DNA of 64,000 nt from Bryum argenteum. Lineage: Eukaryota > Streptophyta > Bryopsida > Bryales > Bryaceae. Position 1 is the stretch's first letter. Each line of letters starts with the position of its first letter. A program made the translations under genes and the position numbers. Positions 21,880 to 34,009 of this stretch are shown here, piece after piece. The notes under the pieces are model-generated. The model was not told the origin of the DNA and did no database searches. It was given only the letters and a program-made list of their open reading frames with translations. The stretch covers positions 6,076,001 through 6,140,000 of the forward strand of contig CM073323.1 of the NCBI GenBank assembly GCA_037043015.1, written 5' to 3'.

Positions 21880-23520
21880 TCTAGAGCTTCCATTCGGATA
21901 TCTTGCGTCGTCTGAAGAATATCTCTTTCAGTTATTCTCTTTACTTATTACTACCAATTTTGTGACCCCTGATTTCCGTTCAGTTTCACCTTCATCACGT
22001 GACCCCTTTCAACCCCGCTTCTACGTTTCAAATTGTGAGTCTGTTAGAATCTCTTTCGTTTATCTGTACTTACGTTAATCGGTGCTCGCTTATCTCGTAC
22101 GTTTACCGGTGCTCGCTTATCTCTTCTACGTTTATATATACGTTTATATATTCGTTTACATATACCATCTTTAATCTCATTAATGTAAAAGAAAAAAGAA
22201 AAAAGTAAAAAGTAAAAAAAAACGTCTTTTACTTTCAATTTATTTTTTTATATAATAAATTTTTCATAAATTTACTAACATTATATTAATTTAATTTAAT
22301 ATTAAAAATAAATAAAAAAGTAAATTCAATTATAATAAATATAAAATACTTTTAACAAAAATTAAAGTAATTGCACTTTTTAATGATTACACTTAATCTG
22401 AGTTAGGTGTAGAAAGGCTTTAAGAGGTTTTTAAGCACAAAGATTTCATTATTATTTACAAATATTATTATTCACACAGATTATTAAGCACAAAGATTTT
22501 ATTATTATTATTATTTTGGAAAAGATTTAATTTGTGAACTACGAGAGAAAAGAATTTTGAAAAATAAATAAATAAATAAATCTTAAATCTTCACAAATTT
22601 TGGAAGATTTTTTTTTTAAAAAAAAAATTATCAAAACCTTTGAAGATTGTTATTGTAATTTTGGAGGCTACCCTTGTAGAATTGGTAAACTTTTTGTCTT
22701 GGGTGACTTTGGAATGTGTGTAGTAATTAAGTTATGAAAATATTTCAAGTAATATACTATAATAAAACTATTCGCTTTGAACTTGAAACCAATTTTTTTT
22801 TATAAAGTTTTAAAGATTGGAATTTGGCCTCACGAATTTTACTGCATGTACTTTGCAATATAGGAAAAACTTCATAAAATCTTAGGCAAAAGTATTACTT
22901 TTAAACCTTTCATTTAGGAATTGCAAAAACTCATTTCAAATTTGAAGGAGTTTTAAAGGTTATGTCAGAGATTTTTTAGACCTCAAAACTTAGAAACTCT
23001 TCATACTCTAGTCAATTTCCAAAAATGAATGGTCAAACGTAATGATCTTGTTAAATACATACCATTCATTTCTAGAATTTTAACATTTCAATTACATGAA
23101 TATTTAAAGTAACTTAAATTACTCATGATTTCAAGTTTGTAAATTTAAAATTTACTTATCAAGTGCTTTAAATCTGTAGAACAAGATTTCACAATGCTTG
23201 CGAGCGACTTTCCTGTTTCCTATTTTGCTACATGTCAAAGAGATTCTGAGGCATACATCTGGTATTAATCCCTAAGTGAGAATAACCTTAAAATGGTCAA
23301 AAAATCTCAAAACCCCCCTCTTCCAAATGGTATGACGATGCATTTTGCACACTTTTATATGCACAAAAAAAAAAAATGAAAAAATAAAAAAAACACTACA
23401 AATCATGGTAATTTTGCCAACTTTATGTTTGTTTTAATACTTATGAATACCCATAATCAAAATATTGTAATTATATAAAAATACGAAAATAGAAATATAT
23501 GTGAACGATACCAAACATCT
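21880..23520 (+). repeat. AT-rich direct duplication, copy 1
   Basis: Collinear with 23521-25260. Shared landmarks in the same order: a GAATATC..TCTGAAGAATATCTCT start, CGGTGCTCG..TTTATATATACG, AATTGCACTTTTTAATGATT, AATCTGAGTTAGG, ATTATTTACAAATATTATTA, GGCTACCCTTGTAGAATTGG and a closing AATACTTATGAATACCC. No coding capacity. The family is unknown. Confidence 0.75.
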
Positions 23521-24591
23521 TTAAAATCTAGAGGGCTTCCTTTTGAATATCTTGAGTCTGAAGAATATCTCTTATGCTTTTTGTTATTGCCAACTTTGTC
23601 ATCCCTGATCTCGCTTGAGTTTCACTTCCAACAAGTGACCCAGCACATAAACCCCCCTACTACGGACTACTTCTCAAATCTGTGAGTTAGATTCTCTTTT
23701 TACAGTTTATTAGTACTTACCTTGATCCGGTGCTCGTTCTATGTTAATCTCATACATTTATATATATGTTTATATATACGTTCATATATACCTTGTGTAA
23801 TCGTATTAATGTAAAAGACAAAGCAAGACAAATAAATCAAAGAAATGACAAAGCAAGACGTCTTTTACATCAATGTTATGACAGAGCAAGACAAATAAAA
23901 TAAAATAAAACTCTTGTGTTGGATCTTCCCTTGCTTCGGTGCTTGCTTATACAAATTTCACTTGTGTTTTTATATATACGTTATGAAAAGTACCTTGTTT
24001 GATCTCATTTACATCTTGATACCGTAGGACGTCTTTTACATTTATGCAGAAGCACATTGCAAAAGCACGTTACATCTAATTTTGCTTTTGAAACCAAATT
24101 TTAGAAGAAAGTTGTTAATGGTGGTTTTGATAAAGCAAGACAAATAACATAATTTTTTCTGTAAAACTGTAAGTTTTTTTAAAAATTTAATCAATTTGAG
24201 AAAATCTTCATAGATTGCTTAATTTAATATGTAAAATATAACATTTTTTACAACATTATATTAACACAACTTAATAAACTTGTACAAATTAAATAAAAAA
24301 GTAAAATTAACTATAGTAAATATAAAATACTTTTAACAAAAATGAATGTAATTGCACTTTTTAATGATTGCACTTTTTAATGATTCCACTTTTTAATGAT
24401 TGCACTTAATCTGAGTTAGGGTGTAGAAAGACTTTAAGAGGAGTTTAAGCACAGATTATTAAGCACAAAGATTTCATTATTATTTACAAATATTATTATG
24501 CACACAGATTAAATGCAGATTTAATTATTATTTTTGGAAAAGATTTAATTTGTGACTACGAGAAAAAAGAATTTCGGGGAAGAGGAAGAGG

Positions 24592-24641
<50 letters not shown>

Positions 24642-25260
24642 CACAAATTTTAAAAGGATATTTTTTGAAAAGTACCAAAACCTTTCAAGATTGTTATCGT
24701 AATTTTGGAGGCTACCCTTGTAGAATTGGTAAACTTTTTAACCTGGGTGACTTTGGAACATGTGTGGTAAGCATATTGGGCAAATTTTAGCATACTCAAA
24801 CTACGCTTTCAAACTTTTGAAGTAATTATCTCCTAAAGCATGAGGAAATTTGAAACATGAATGGTATTGTTGAAAAGACAAACGAAAGTCTACTATTTTC
24901 ATAAAAAAATTCAACTTCTTACATTAAAAGAGAGGCAATGAAAGCTTGCTCAATGTCAAATCAATCCATTTTGGAATTCTACAACATCAGGGGTTATATT
25001 CAAGCCTTGTACGTGTTCACACCAAATGCTCACAAAAAAGGATAAATAATTTTTTCAAAAACACTACAAGACCAAGGTTCCTGTCCTTCATAAATACAAG
25101 AATATATAGTATGGGTTGACTATGTATATACAGTACTTCTTCAAGAAATATACATACTTATAGGTTAGTTTTAGTACTTATGAATACCCTCAATTAAAAT
25201 ATAGTAAAGTTTAAAAAATACAAATATATGTGAAAGATTCCTAACACAAACACGGCATAT
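23521..25260 (+). repeat. AT-rich direct duplication, copy 2
   Basis: Second unit of the tandem pair, diverged by many substitutions and small indels. A local triplication of TGCACTTTTTAATGATT-type units (24,353-24,405) and a 46-base A run are private to this copy. No genes seen. Confidence 0.75.
24592..24637 (+). repeat. Poly-A run (46 bases)
   Basis: An uninterrupted run of A following GAAGAGGAAGAGG. Copy 1 of the duplication has AAATAAATAAATAAATAAAT at the equivalent place (about 22,561), so the run probably grew by slippage rather than being a retroposon tail. Confidence 0.9.
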
Positions 25261-25473
25261 CCCTCAAATGCAAAAGCAAAAGTATTGGGCCTCCCTTCTT
25301 ACCCTACCAAAAATTTATAGCACTACAAAACTTTGCTATATTGTGGTGACGTGCACATGAGTACAGAGATCCGTGCGTGCAGTAGTTTAAACCACATCTT
25401 AATTTTATTTTTTTATTAGATCCTTTAAAATTAGGGAGTTTCATTTTCGCCAGTTATTTTTGAGTATCAATGC
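25261..25473. other. AT-rich flank of the LINE insertion
   Basis: No features seen. It ends at the left target-site duplication of the LINE. Confidence 0.4.
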
Positions 25474-25490
25474 AAAAATGTACACACCTG
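25474..25490 (+). repeat. Left target-site duplication of LINE (17 bp)
   Basis: AAAAATGTACACACCTG. An identical copy lies at 30213-30229 directly after the LINE tail. Confidence 0.9.
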
Positions 25491-25760
25491 CGCGCCCAAG
25501 AGCAAGCTTCAGAATGCAACCGCCCCTTCAAGGAGCCAGTAGAAGCGAGCCAAATGCTTCCTATGTTCAAAGCATGGTTGCAGAAGTATGGACTTGAAGG
25601 GTTGCAGCTTCCAACACCCCACATCACCAAATCCAATGAGACACATGTCCCAGCAGTGGAAGAAAGGCTTAGGGATCCTCCCGTGCCACCTAGTGAGTCC
25701 CTTGAGCCTCATGGCATTGAAGTCCATTCAGTCACTAATTTAGCTAATATTGATTTATGA
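25491..25760 (+). pseudogene. LINE ORF1, C-terminal remainder
   Basis: An open frame runs from the truncation point to TGA 25758-25760 (about 89 codons: LPMFKAWLQKYGLEGLQLP and a proline-rich tail). Its stop overlaps the ORF2 start as ATGA (ATG 25757, TGA 25758), an arrangement that would allow termination-reinitiation. No zinc knuckle remains in the surviving part. An ATG at 25470 lies in the flank, not in the element. Confidence 0.7.
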
Positions 25761-28700
25761 AGTTATCTATTATTAGCCAAAACCTCCAAGGGTTAAATGA
25801 CAATAACAAGTGGAAGAAAGTCCAAGACTATTATAGGAGACATCTTGGTAGTACCGATATCATTTGTACTCAAGAAACCAAGATTCGTGGAATGAAATTC
25901 TCCCTTCTTCCAAACCTTTTTTGGCAAAGAGCCAAGTTTTATGGATATGAAGCGCAAGTAGCATATAACAATGACTTAAGAGATGATGGGGCGGGGTGTG
26001 GGGGGATTGGCATGTGGATTTCCCCCCAAAATCGCTCACTTAGTGCATAGTCATGGGTTCTCTAGTGAGGGACAAGCCCAATGGTTAAGACTTTCAGGCC
26101 TACCCGGAGGGGATATTGCCATTCTTAATATTTACAGCCTTCATAACTCTCGTCAAAGATGCCTTTTATGGGAGGAACTTATGAACTCTCTCCCCCAAGG
26201 ATGTAGATGGATTACTACGGGAGACTGGAACTTTGTTGAATATGCGAGAGATAAATCCAACAACCGGGCCACTAACCAATCTACAGAGGAGAAGCTTCTC
26301 TTCCAAGAGTTTAAGGCCCTCCTTCAAATAGAGGACAACTTCCCTAGAAGCAACAAGATAAAATTCTCTTGGGATAATAGAAGATTGGATGGACAAAGAA
26401 TTTTAGCGCGACTTGACCGCACTTATGTTTTTGAAGGAAGTCAACCGCCTCCATCCTACAATTTCTATAGGATATTTGGTGACACATCCTTCTCAGACCA
26501 CCTTCCAGTATGGAGAGAAATTCACCTTACCGCTTTCAAGACCAACCCTTCTAGATATATTTTGAACTCATATTTTCTTAAAGATGAAGCGGTGAAGGAG
26601 AACATCAAGAACATTTGGGCAAACAATTCGCACTTACCTTTCTTTGGGAAGATTCGAAGAGTCATCAAATTTTATAGAGAGTTATGTTTGAAGAAGGCAA
26701 GAGAAAGAAGGATGGAGGAAGATTTAGCTAGGGAGAATATTGTGAACGCTATGACTTCTCTTCAAGCTAACACTAATATGAGAGAAGCCCAAGATCACTC
26801 CTCATCCCAGTTAGACAAGCTAAGAGAATTGGAAGACAAGAAGACTAAGGGTCAACAACTTAGGAGCAAATTCAAATGGATGGAAGTAGGAGACTCATGC
26901 TCAAAAGAATTCTTTGCTTCTAAAAAGACTAGATCCTCAGCTTCTAGAATTACTGAACTAGAGGATGAACATGGCACTAAACACATGGCTCAACAAGACC
27001 TAGAGAACATTTGTCAACAATACTATAAGAAGTTATATAAAGCTAGACCGCAAGGTAGCAACATTGAGGCAGAAGAAAAACTCTTACACTACCTTGACAA
27101 GCGCTTTACTCCTAGCATGTGTGATGACTTCAAGAAGGACATTAACTTGGAGGAGCTAAGGAAGGCACTTTTTGATATGTAGTTAGGTAAATCTCCGGGA
27201 CCTGATGGGATCACTTGTGAATTCTTTCGTGAATATTGGGACCAGTGGGAGAGGAATTCCCCCGCATGATCTTAGAGAGCATTGCTATTGGAAAATTTCC
27301 GCCTGGCGTCACTAAGGGAATGATCGCCCTCTTACATAAAGGCGGCATTAGAGTTGCCTTGACCAACTGGCGCCTGATTTCTTTGCTTAACATTAGTTAC
27401 AAGATTTATGCTAAGACTCTTCAGCTTAGATTGCAACCGGTCCTCATGGATATCATTAGCCTGGAGCAATCAGCTTTTCTTCCTCTTAGGTTCATTTTAG
27501 ACAATCTATTGCTTACATATGAGACTATTGCATGGGCCGAGCAATCGTGTCAACCACTTATATTTCTTAAGCTCGACTTCACGAAAGCATATGATATGGT
27601 TGATTGGAGATGCATGGTCAAAATATTAGAAGCCTTTGGAATCCCAGTTGAGTTCATCAAAATGGCAAAAATATTGTTTGAAGATGCAGTGTCCACGGTA
27701 AATGTCAATGGCACCCTCTCCCCTGGCAACATTCAAAATAGAGAGAGGGGTGAGATAAGGGTGTCCCCTTGCACCTTATCTCTTTATCATTGTCACCGAG
27801 GCTCTAAACACCATGGTTCGAGAAGAGACCAAGCGAGGAAATGTTAAAGGCATCCTCCTCCCAGGGTTTGAGCGCCAACAGACCTTGGCTCAATATGCAG
27901 ACGATACTTCCTTTACGCTATACGGCAAAGAAGAAACAGTAAGAAATCTTATAGGGCTTCTCAATATTTTTTGTGAGGCCACGGGACTTTTGATTAACTG
28001 GACCAAATCCTCAGGGTATTGGAAATCCGCCCCCAATAATGATCGGCCCCCTTGGACTAATCAACTTGGAATCTCATGGACGGATAACAATAACGTGAGC
28101 AAGTTATTAGGGGCGCCGTTTGGCATGTCACTCAAGTCCAAGGGTATTGATGACCATCTCTCCAATCGAATATCTAAGAATCTTAACTTCTGGAGTTCTA
28201 TTAAGCTAAGCCCCATAGGGCGTAGCGTCATAGCTAACCATGTTCTCTCCTCAGTCCCCCTATTTTTTCTTTCAGTCTGGGGTGGCACCAAGAAAGGTAT
28301 TAACAAAGTTCAAAGCTACATCATGAATTATCTGAATGGTGGCTCAGCAGAAAGGGCGAGAGCTAGAGTTAGCAAGTTAAATTGTTGCCAGTCTAGGGAA
28401 ACGGGAGGCCTCAATATGATCAACCTTGAAGATGCAACTTGCGCCTTACTCACTAAGTGGATTCTCAAAGCGCTAGAGCCTGGAAACTCTAATCTGCATC
28501 ACATGCTTAGGTTCAGACTTGAAGCCTATCAACCCTACTCGGGGAGAAGATGGCAGCCCAGTCTTCACCATTTCACCCTCCCGCGTCATCAACTTAGAAA
28601 AGGGTCGTCAGTTTGGAATCGGGCAGCCTCGGCATGGAAAAAACTTTTGCCTTTCACCAAGTTTACTAGCCCTTCTAACATTGATGAGTTGAAGACTTGC

Positions 28701-30031
28701 CACCTCTGGTTATGCCCTGAAAATAACGGGATCGGCCCAGGTTTTTCTAAGGCAAGAGCATCTCAATTGTCAAAGAATGGAATGAGTTATTTCAAGGACA
28801 TTTGGCTCAACGCTAATTTCATCTCCTTCGAGGATTGCAAATCTAAGTTTGATCTTCTTGATAATGAGAGAGGAGCTTGGGAGAGCCTCACTCTCAGCCT
28901 TAGGACTCATTGGAATAACATTCTAAATAACAGAAGATCGCAAGCTCAGAACAAAGAGTGGTTTGCCATTTACCCATCTAACACGAGCAATGACCCCGAC
29001 ATCATTTTTCAAGCTACTAAGGAGTTCCGGCCTTGGATCAGCGATGGACCCATAGAAATTCCCAAGGGGGTGGAAACGTATTCCCTTAGAACACCCTCTC
29101 TATGCCTTCACAAGCTACCGGACAAGCTAGTATGTATGGGTGGCTTCATGGCAAGAGTTAGGGTTGTGCAAGTTAAAAGAGGGCCTAAGAAGAAACCAAT
29201 CCACCTCTTTTATGGCCGTATTGAGAATTTGACATGGGACCCAGGCCGGTTTCGTTGGATAGACAAGGAAAAGACGCCGCTTATGGAATTTACTACCAAG
29301 ATTGGTAGAAAGTTCTTAAACGAGCTGCACCAACCAGACAACATAGTCGAGAAAAAGTGGAGTGGAATTCTCCCTAGCAATTACAAACTAAAGTGGTTGA
29401 ACACGTGGGACAAGCAAAGAATTAGAAAGGAAGTCGGGCTCATCTGGACCATATGGCATAGAGCAGTAGCAGTTAATGCATGGAGAGGAAGAGTTCAATC
29501 CAACATTGATCAACAATGCATTGTCTGCAACAATGAAGCAAAGAAACAGTCCTTCATAGATTTTGGGAATGCCCCTCAGCGGTGATAGCATGGCAATGGT
29601 GCTCGAAAATGCTAGAGAGCTTGACGCAAAAGTCCACTACCAGGAGCAGACAAAGGGAATCCCGAGCGCCTACGCTCAACTGGAAACATTGCATCTTTGC
29701 TCATAGGATGCCCAAAAGGTTTAACCACATGAGCAGACTTTGGCTTCTCCTCAGAGGAGTCGTTTTATGGACGCTCTGGCACGAGAGGAACGATATCACC
29801 TTCAACAACAATAGATGGTCGAAAGAGAAACTAGAGTTGTTCCTTCGCGTAGGGCTAATAGATTATGGAAAGCTTGCTTGGAAGAAAGTTAAGAAAGCTT
29901 GTTCCAAAAACTCGGACAAGGAGTGGAGCCTCATTGAAGACTTCAAGAGCAATTGGTGTTTCAATGGTGTCCTAGCTACATGGAGAAATGATCACCCAAG
30001 TTGGCATCTTATGGAAAACATAGATGCCTAG
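25757..30031 (+). pseudogene. LINE ORF2: endonuclease-reverse transcriptase, broken
   Basis: Endonuclease motifs: SQNLQGLND, CTQETKI, TGDWNFVE and SFSDHLPVW. Reverse transcriptase motifs: GKSPGPDGITCEFF, NWRLISLLNISYK, LKLDFTKAYDMVDW, GCPLAPYLF, QYADDTSF (YADD box), GLLINWTKSS, LLGAPFG. A C-terminal zinc motif C-x2-C with H and C (HRFWECPSA) follows. The frame is broken by about four single-base slips (near 26,025 in a C run, 27,240, 27,735 and 29,555) and by stops at 27180 (TAG) and 27756 (TAA, where CAA for the Gln of VRQGCP is expected). The order and sequence fit plant L1-type LINEs. It encodes no functional protein as read here. Confidence 0.92.
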
Positions 30032-30212
30032 AATTGTATGTTAGTTGTTGTCACCTTGTATTTCTAGTTACTCTTTACTTGTGCCCGGACCTTGTCCGGC
30101 ATAGCCGGACAGGGTCTGGCTTCGCCGGACCTGGCGGAGGTCGCTTTGTACTCGTCTCATCGCTTTGTACTCGTCTCATTGCAGTAAAGGTTCTCCTTTA
30201 TTTGTGTCAAAA

Positions 30213-30229
30213 AAAAATGTACACACCTG
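30213..30229 (+). repeat. Right target-site duplication of LINE (17 bp)
   Basis: AAAAATGTACACACCTG, identical to 25474-25490. Its A-rich start overlaps the poly-A tail, so the true boundary may shift by a few bases. Confidence 0.9.
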
Positions 30230-32020
30230 GAGTAGTAAAAACAGTAAATTCATTTAATGCATGTATTCCGGTTGTCTTCAATTTAGCAAAGTAAAAATAT
30301 CTGTGAGGCTGGAATCTCCAGTATCAACTGATTTCTTTTATTCAAGAGTGCGGGGATCAGGTTTTTTTTTATCAACATTCACCGCTCTGTTGTCACCATG
30401 CATTAGACCAAATGGATCATTGGATGTGAGACATGAGTTTGCATATCTATGATGGAAGCTAGTCGTTAGTAAAGCGAGTGTGTATTCGTTCTACATGCAA
30501 TTTTTTTTAAAGAAACCATCTGATGAAATATTTGGCTGTTAAGGTGGAGAGTAACGTGTAAATTCATGACCAGTGTAGTGTTGATAAGCCAATAGGAGGA
30601 TGAAGAGCGACCACAGTATATACTCTTGGGCATATTACCCTTAAGAGAATATTATACTGTTTGTAAGCATCATGCCCCTCCATCCAATCATAAGCATCAT
30701 ACTTATATTATATTTAATTTATATTCCACTGACAAGGATTTGCTGTGGCCCACAGTGTTCACTGAAGACTGCATCAACTGACACACTGAAAAGGGCTCCT
30801 CCAGAGGGCTCGGTCCATCGGTCTGTGAATTTGGGAACATTTGGGTCGTGTGCTTGTAATGACCTATGAAATCAACTTCGGAGTTCTTTCTATTGTTGCA
30901 AGTATCAATCAAAATGAACAAACAAGTTACATCCAAATTTAATGAGGAATAGTGATCCTTCATTTGAGGGAGCACTATTCATCCTCAAGAAGGTGGAGAC
31001 TGGAGAGTAGAGGATGGAGGCTCTAAGGGTTGGTTTAGGCTACGATGGAGAAGTCCCCTTGTGGTCATGAATAATAGGGAAACCCTCAATTGTGATTGGT
31101 TGAAATTGCTACTCTTGGCTTGTGAATGTTTAGACTGCGGTCAAGAACACAATTTGGTGAATTTTTGGGATGGATGATAACATGACATGGAAGCCTGCAT
31201 GGCAACACTTTTTGGGGAAAGAGTTCTTCATCATATTGTTTAAACTCAAATTTTCAAGCCAGACAAGAAATCACTATTCCAGAGACTCCTTTTCTATAGA
31301 TTAATAATCCTTCATCATACTATTTAAACTCAATTTTGTCCAAAGGAATTTAATTCTCAGTGGTACAAAACTGCAACATGGCCATAAAAATGAGTAGCAT
31401 GCGCATAAAATTGGAAGGAGAGCTAAATAAATCAAGCTTTCTTAGTATGTGTCAGATCACTACAGTACCCCAGCCCATCAACATACTACTTGTTGATTTC
31501 CATGCTCTTTGAATTGCTTACATTTCCCCATCACACTTAAAATGGATACATTACTGGAGAGTTTGCTTGATGCTGCAAAAGGGGAATTAGTGAGATCGGC
31601 AAGACATGAGAAAGGCTCGGGCGAACAACAAATTTGGTTTTTGTTAAATGTATTAAACAGAGATGTTCCATTGAGTTCGCCACGCTCCTCCAAAGTAGAG
31701 CTACGTGACACACCAGAAGGTATACGCCATTTGTTTTACCATCACGTGAGCAACATCTTGCGGTAGAAGGAGAGGGTGCTTGAGGGAGACAAGTTTGGAA
31801 TACAGTTTAGTGCAGCAAATGTGACCTTCCCAACAACATGCCAGCAACAAGGAGCAAATCGACACAGCTATCAGTGGAGATATAACAAACAACAAATCTG
31901 GAAGAGGAGGCGAGCACCAGCATTCCAGTGAGATGAACATACTTGTCCTTTCCATACAATCTACATTCAGTCATGTATGGGAGCCACTAACATCGTTGTT
32001 GGGAGGAGGGCTTCTAGGAT
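30230..32020. other. Intergenic sequence without recognised genes
   Basis: Mixed AT-rich sequence. Open frames at 30672-30869, 31509-31766 and 31701-31955 (-) carry no recognisable domain and have no splice context that joins them. Confidence 0.4.
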
Positions 32021-32278
32021 CTACGCTTGCGGTGCAGGCCACTCTCTGGTCGATGAGCACTGTCCCCTCCTCCAGATCTCACTCGGCGTCTGCCTGCGCT
32101 GATCAACTGGCTCGTTCTCAACGTGGACTTCGACGACGTACTTCTGCTCAGTGGCAACTTTGACTGTCGGAGACTTGAGATCGACTGGCTCCTCGACGGT
32201 GAGGCGATATTGCTGAACACCCAGATTCTTACTCCGATTGGTTGCCATGGAGGTGCCCTTGCTGATCTTGTTTCCCAT
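32021..32278 (-). CDS. Hypothetical small open frame in a GC-rich patch
   Basis: An 85-codon frame begins MGNKISKGTSMATNRSKN, with a regular middle part (QYRLTVEEPVDLKSPTVKVA, YVVEVHVENEPVD). The patch is richer in G+C than its surroundings and looks codon-like, so it may be a captured exon or a relic of a host gene. MGNKIS resembles an N-myristoylation start, but this is weak. No family recognised, and no flanking exons could be joined. Confidence 0.25.
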   Translation of the reverse strand: MGNKISKGTSMATNRSKNLGVQQYRLTVEEPVDLKSPTVKVATEQKYVVEVHVENEPVDQRRQTPSEIWRRGQCSSTREWPAPQA

Positions 32279-32989
32279 GTCGATCGCCTAAACAAAGCTC
32301 CTACTGAATTGCACAAGCCGCCTTTTGGGTAGACAATCAGTAGTTTTCAACTAGTTTTGTATTAATAGTTCTATATTAATTGAGTTTTTGAACTCCCACT
32401 GGCAAGCCAAACATGAACCAATAATTGTATACTCTTTTATTTAATACCTAGATATGGGCTTTCGATGTCGATTGCCTAAACACAAACGAGACATGTTAAA
32501 CAATTTTTTATTTTTATTTTTATTGTTCTTTTTACTTTACAGACAAACAAAGGTCCTTGGACTCTCATAAGTTTGTAGCTTTGGCATGAGGTTGCTTTCG
32601 CCCTTTTATATAGCAAACTCGACATATTGTATTCCAAAACGATCAATGTCTAAGAAGAAGAACTTCAAACTTATATCAAGGTCATGTGGATAGAGTGTTG
32701 TTCGATCGATCCTTCTACACTTGTGTGCGTGGTGCTCATTATATTATTGGTGGGACTACTAACCCATATGTGGGTGAACACTTCAAAGGTCATATTTGTT
32801 AAACTGGCACTTTTGGAAGTCTGGAATTGTTGCAAGTACAAAGAAGTAAAGGCAAAACATATCGAAGTGCTATGTGCGCAAAGTAGATCTATAAGTTTCA
32901 AAAACCTCTTATTGTGTCGATTCAATGAATATGACTACTATAATGGTTCCTAGCTAATTTTTAGAGCTAAGCAACATGCTAATCTCCCA
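32279..32989. other. AT-rich spacer
   Basis: No features seen apart from an 84/89-codon pair of overlapping open frames on opposite strands (32671-32953), which are not convincing. Confidence 0.4.
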
Positions 32990-33055
32990 AAAGACTTTGA
33001 GGTACCTAAACAACAAGGTTCAAAAACCCTTGCTATAGTTGGATGGAGTGTGGTG
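32990..33055 (-). mobile_element. Diverged fragment of the tRNA-derived SINE
   Basis: Matches the body of the SINE near 44.9-45.0 kb (CTTTGAGGTACC, CAACAAGGT, ATAGTTGG, GGTGTCGAG/GGTGAGCACC) without the A and B boxes. Truncated and clearly diverged. Confidence 0.55.
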
Positions 33056-33672
33056 TCGAGTACCACCTTCGAAGTGTAGAAATTTTAAAGAGCCATAACC
33101 TCTTCATCCTCACTCTGTTTTGAACGAAATTAATTGGGTTGGGTCACCGGTCAAGTCTCGTTTGTGTAGTGAAAAAATATAAAATAATGTATGAATAATG
33201 GCATGCATTTTAGTGAAGGCACGCTATGTTTTGTGGTTTTCAAACATTTGGCATGTTTTACCACTGCAAGCCAATCATGTGAAATCAAAAACAGTTTTTC
33301 TTGACTTTCTTTTGTATAGATGTAATCTGTAGGTGCATCCTAACAAATTTGTGGTTTGAAGTTTTTCAATACAACTAAATTTAATATTGGCTTTCCAATG
33401 ATGTTTTGCTATGATTACAAAAGTAAAAAAAGCTAGATGAGAAGAGCTATATATCCTTCATCCGCGGTTAGATTTTGACTATTTTTTGCGATGGATTCAA
33501 ATTATAGTCTCGTCTAAGTGGTAGAAACCTTGACCAGAACAAAGATATATTGAAGATAAGACATGGATTCGAATGCAAGGGAATGATCTTGTTTTGGACT
33601 ATTTTGTTTTGTAGATTGTTTTGGCCATTTTCACCATTGCAACACTACTATTTGGGTTAAGATATTTTTTTG
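33056..33672 (+). repeat. Dispersed repeat family R1, copy 1
   Basis: Collinear with 57530-58185 over about 620 bp. Shared blocks include AGAGCCATA..CTCTTCAT, TGGGTCACCGGTCAAGTCT, CAAACATTTGGCATGTTTTA, TGCAAGCCAATCATGTGA, GCATCCTAACAA and TTAGATTTTGACTAT. There is no coding capacity. Ends are not sharply defined. Confidence 0.7.
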
Positions 33673-34009
33673 ATGAATTTTCATGGTACAATAGAGTCTT
33701 TGAGATGAAGATGAACAACTTTCTAGTTGATGATTTTTTAATTGCGAATTTCATGTTGGTAGTATTTTCACTTCAAAGTAAAAATGATGGTATTTTGTAG
33801 CCTATTTGCGCACTTAAAACGTTATGATCTCGCAATCTATAAGGTCCCACATGTCAAGATTTGGTCCACATGATGTTACTAAAACAGGTTTGGTAAAATT
33901 TTGTAAGGTTTGAGATGTGAATATCTTATCTTTATTTTCATCTATGACACTTTAAAAAAATAAAAATGAGAAACTAGCTAAAAATACCCCAATGACGTTT
34001 AGGGGTTAC
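33673..34009. mobile_element. Probable piggyBac-type MITE relic (right end)
   Basis: Ends ACGTTTAGGGGTTAC at about 33,993-34,008, close to the TTTAGGGG-TTAA end of the other members. Internal AACGTTATGATCTCGCAA (about 33,817) matches the ATCATAACGTTCAA region of the full element in inverse orientation. The left end was not found, and one TTAA base is changed. Confidence 0.35.

Larger units (their letters stand above)
25491..30212 (+). mobile_element. L1-like non-LTR retrotransposon (LINE), 5'-truncated, 4.7 kb
   Basis: The element is bounded by a perfect 17-bp target-site duplication and ends in a short A tail (about nine A). It holds the end of ORF1, a long ORF2 with endonuclease and reverse transcriptase, and a short 3'UTR. 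The 3'UTR (30,080-30,125) has a strong inverted repeat (CCGGACCTTGTCCGGC against GCCGGACAGGGTCTGG) and a 19-bp direct repeat (CGCTTTGTACTCGTCTCAT, twice, about 30,142-30,180). A second, minus-strand copy of this 3' end lies at 62,537-62,640. ORF1 is cut at the 5' side, the usual result of incomplete target-primed reverse transcription. Confidence 0.93.

Noticed and set aside
24592-24637. Poly-A run as a retroposon tail
   Set aside because: No retroposon body upstream and no target duplication. The sister copy of the duplication has an A-rich simple repeat at the same place.
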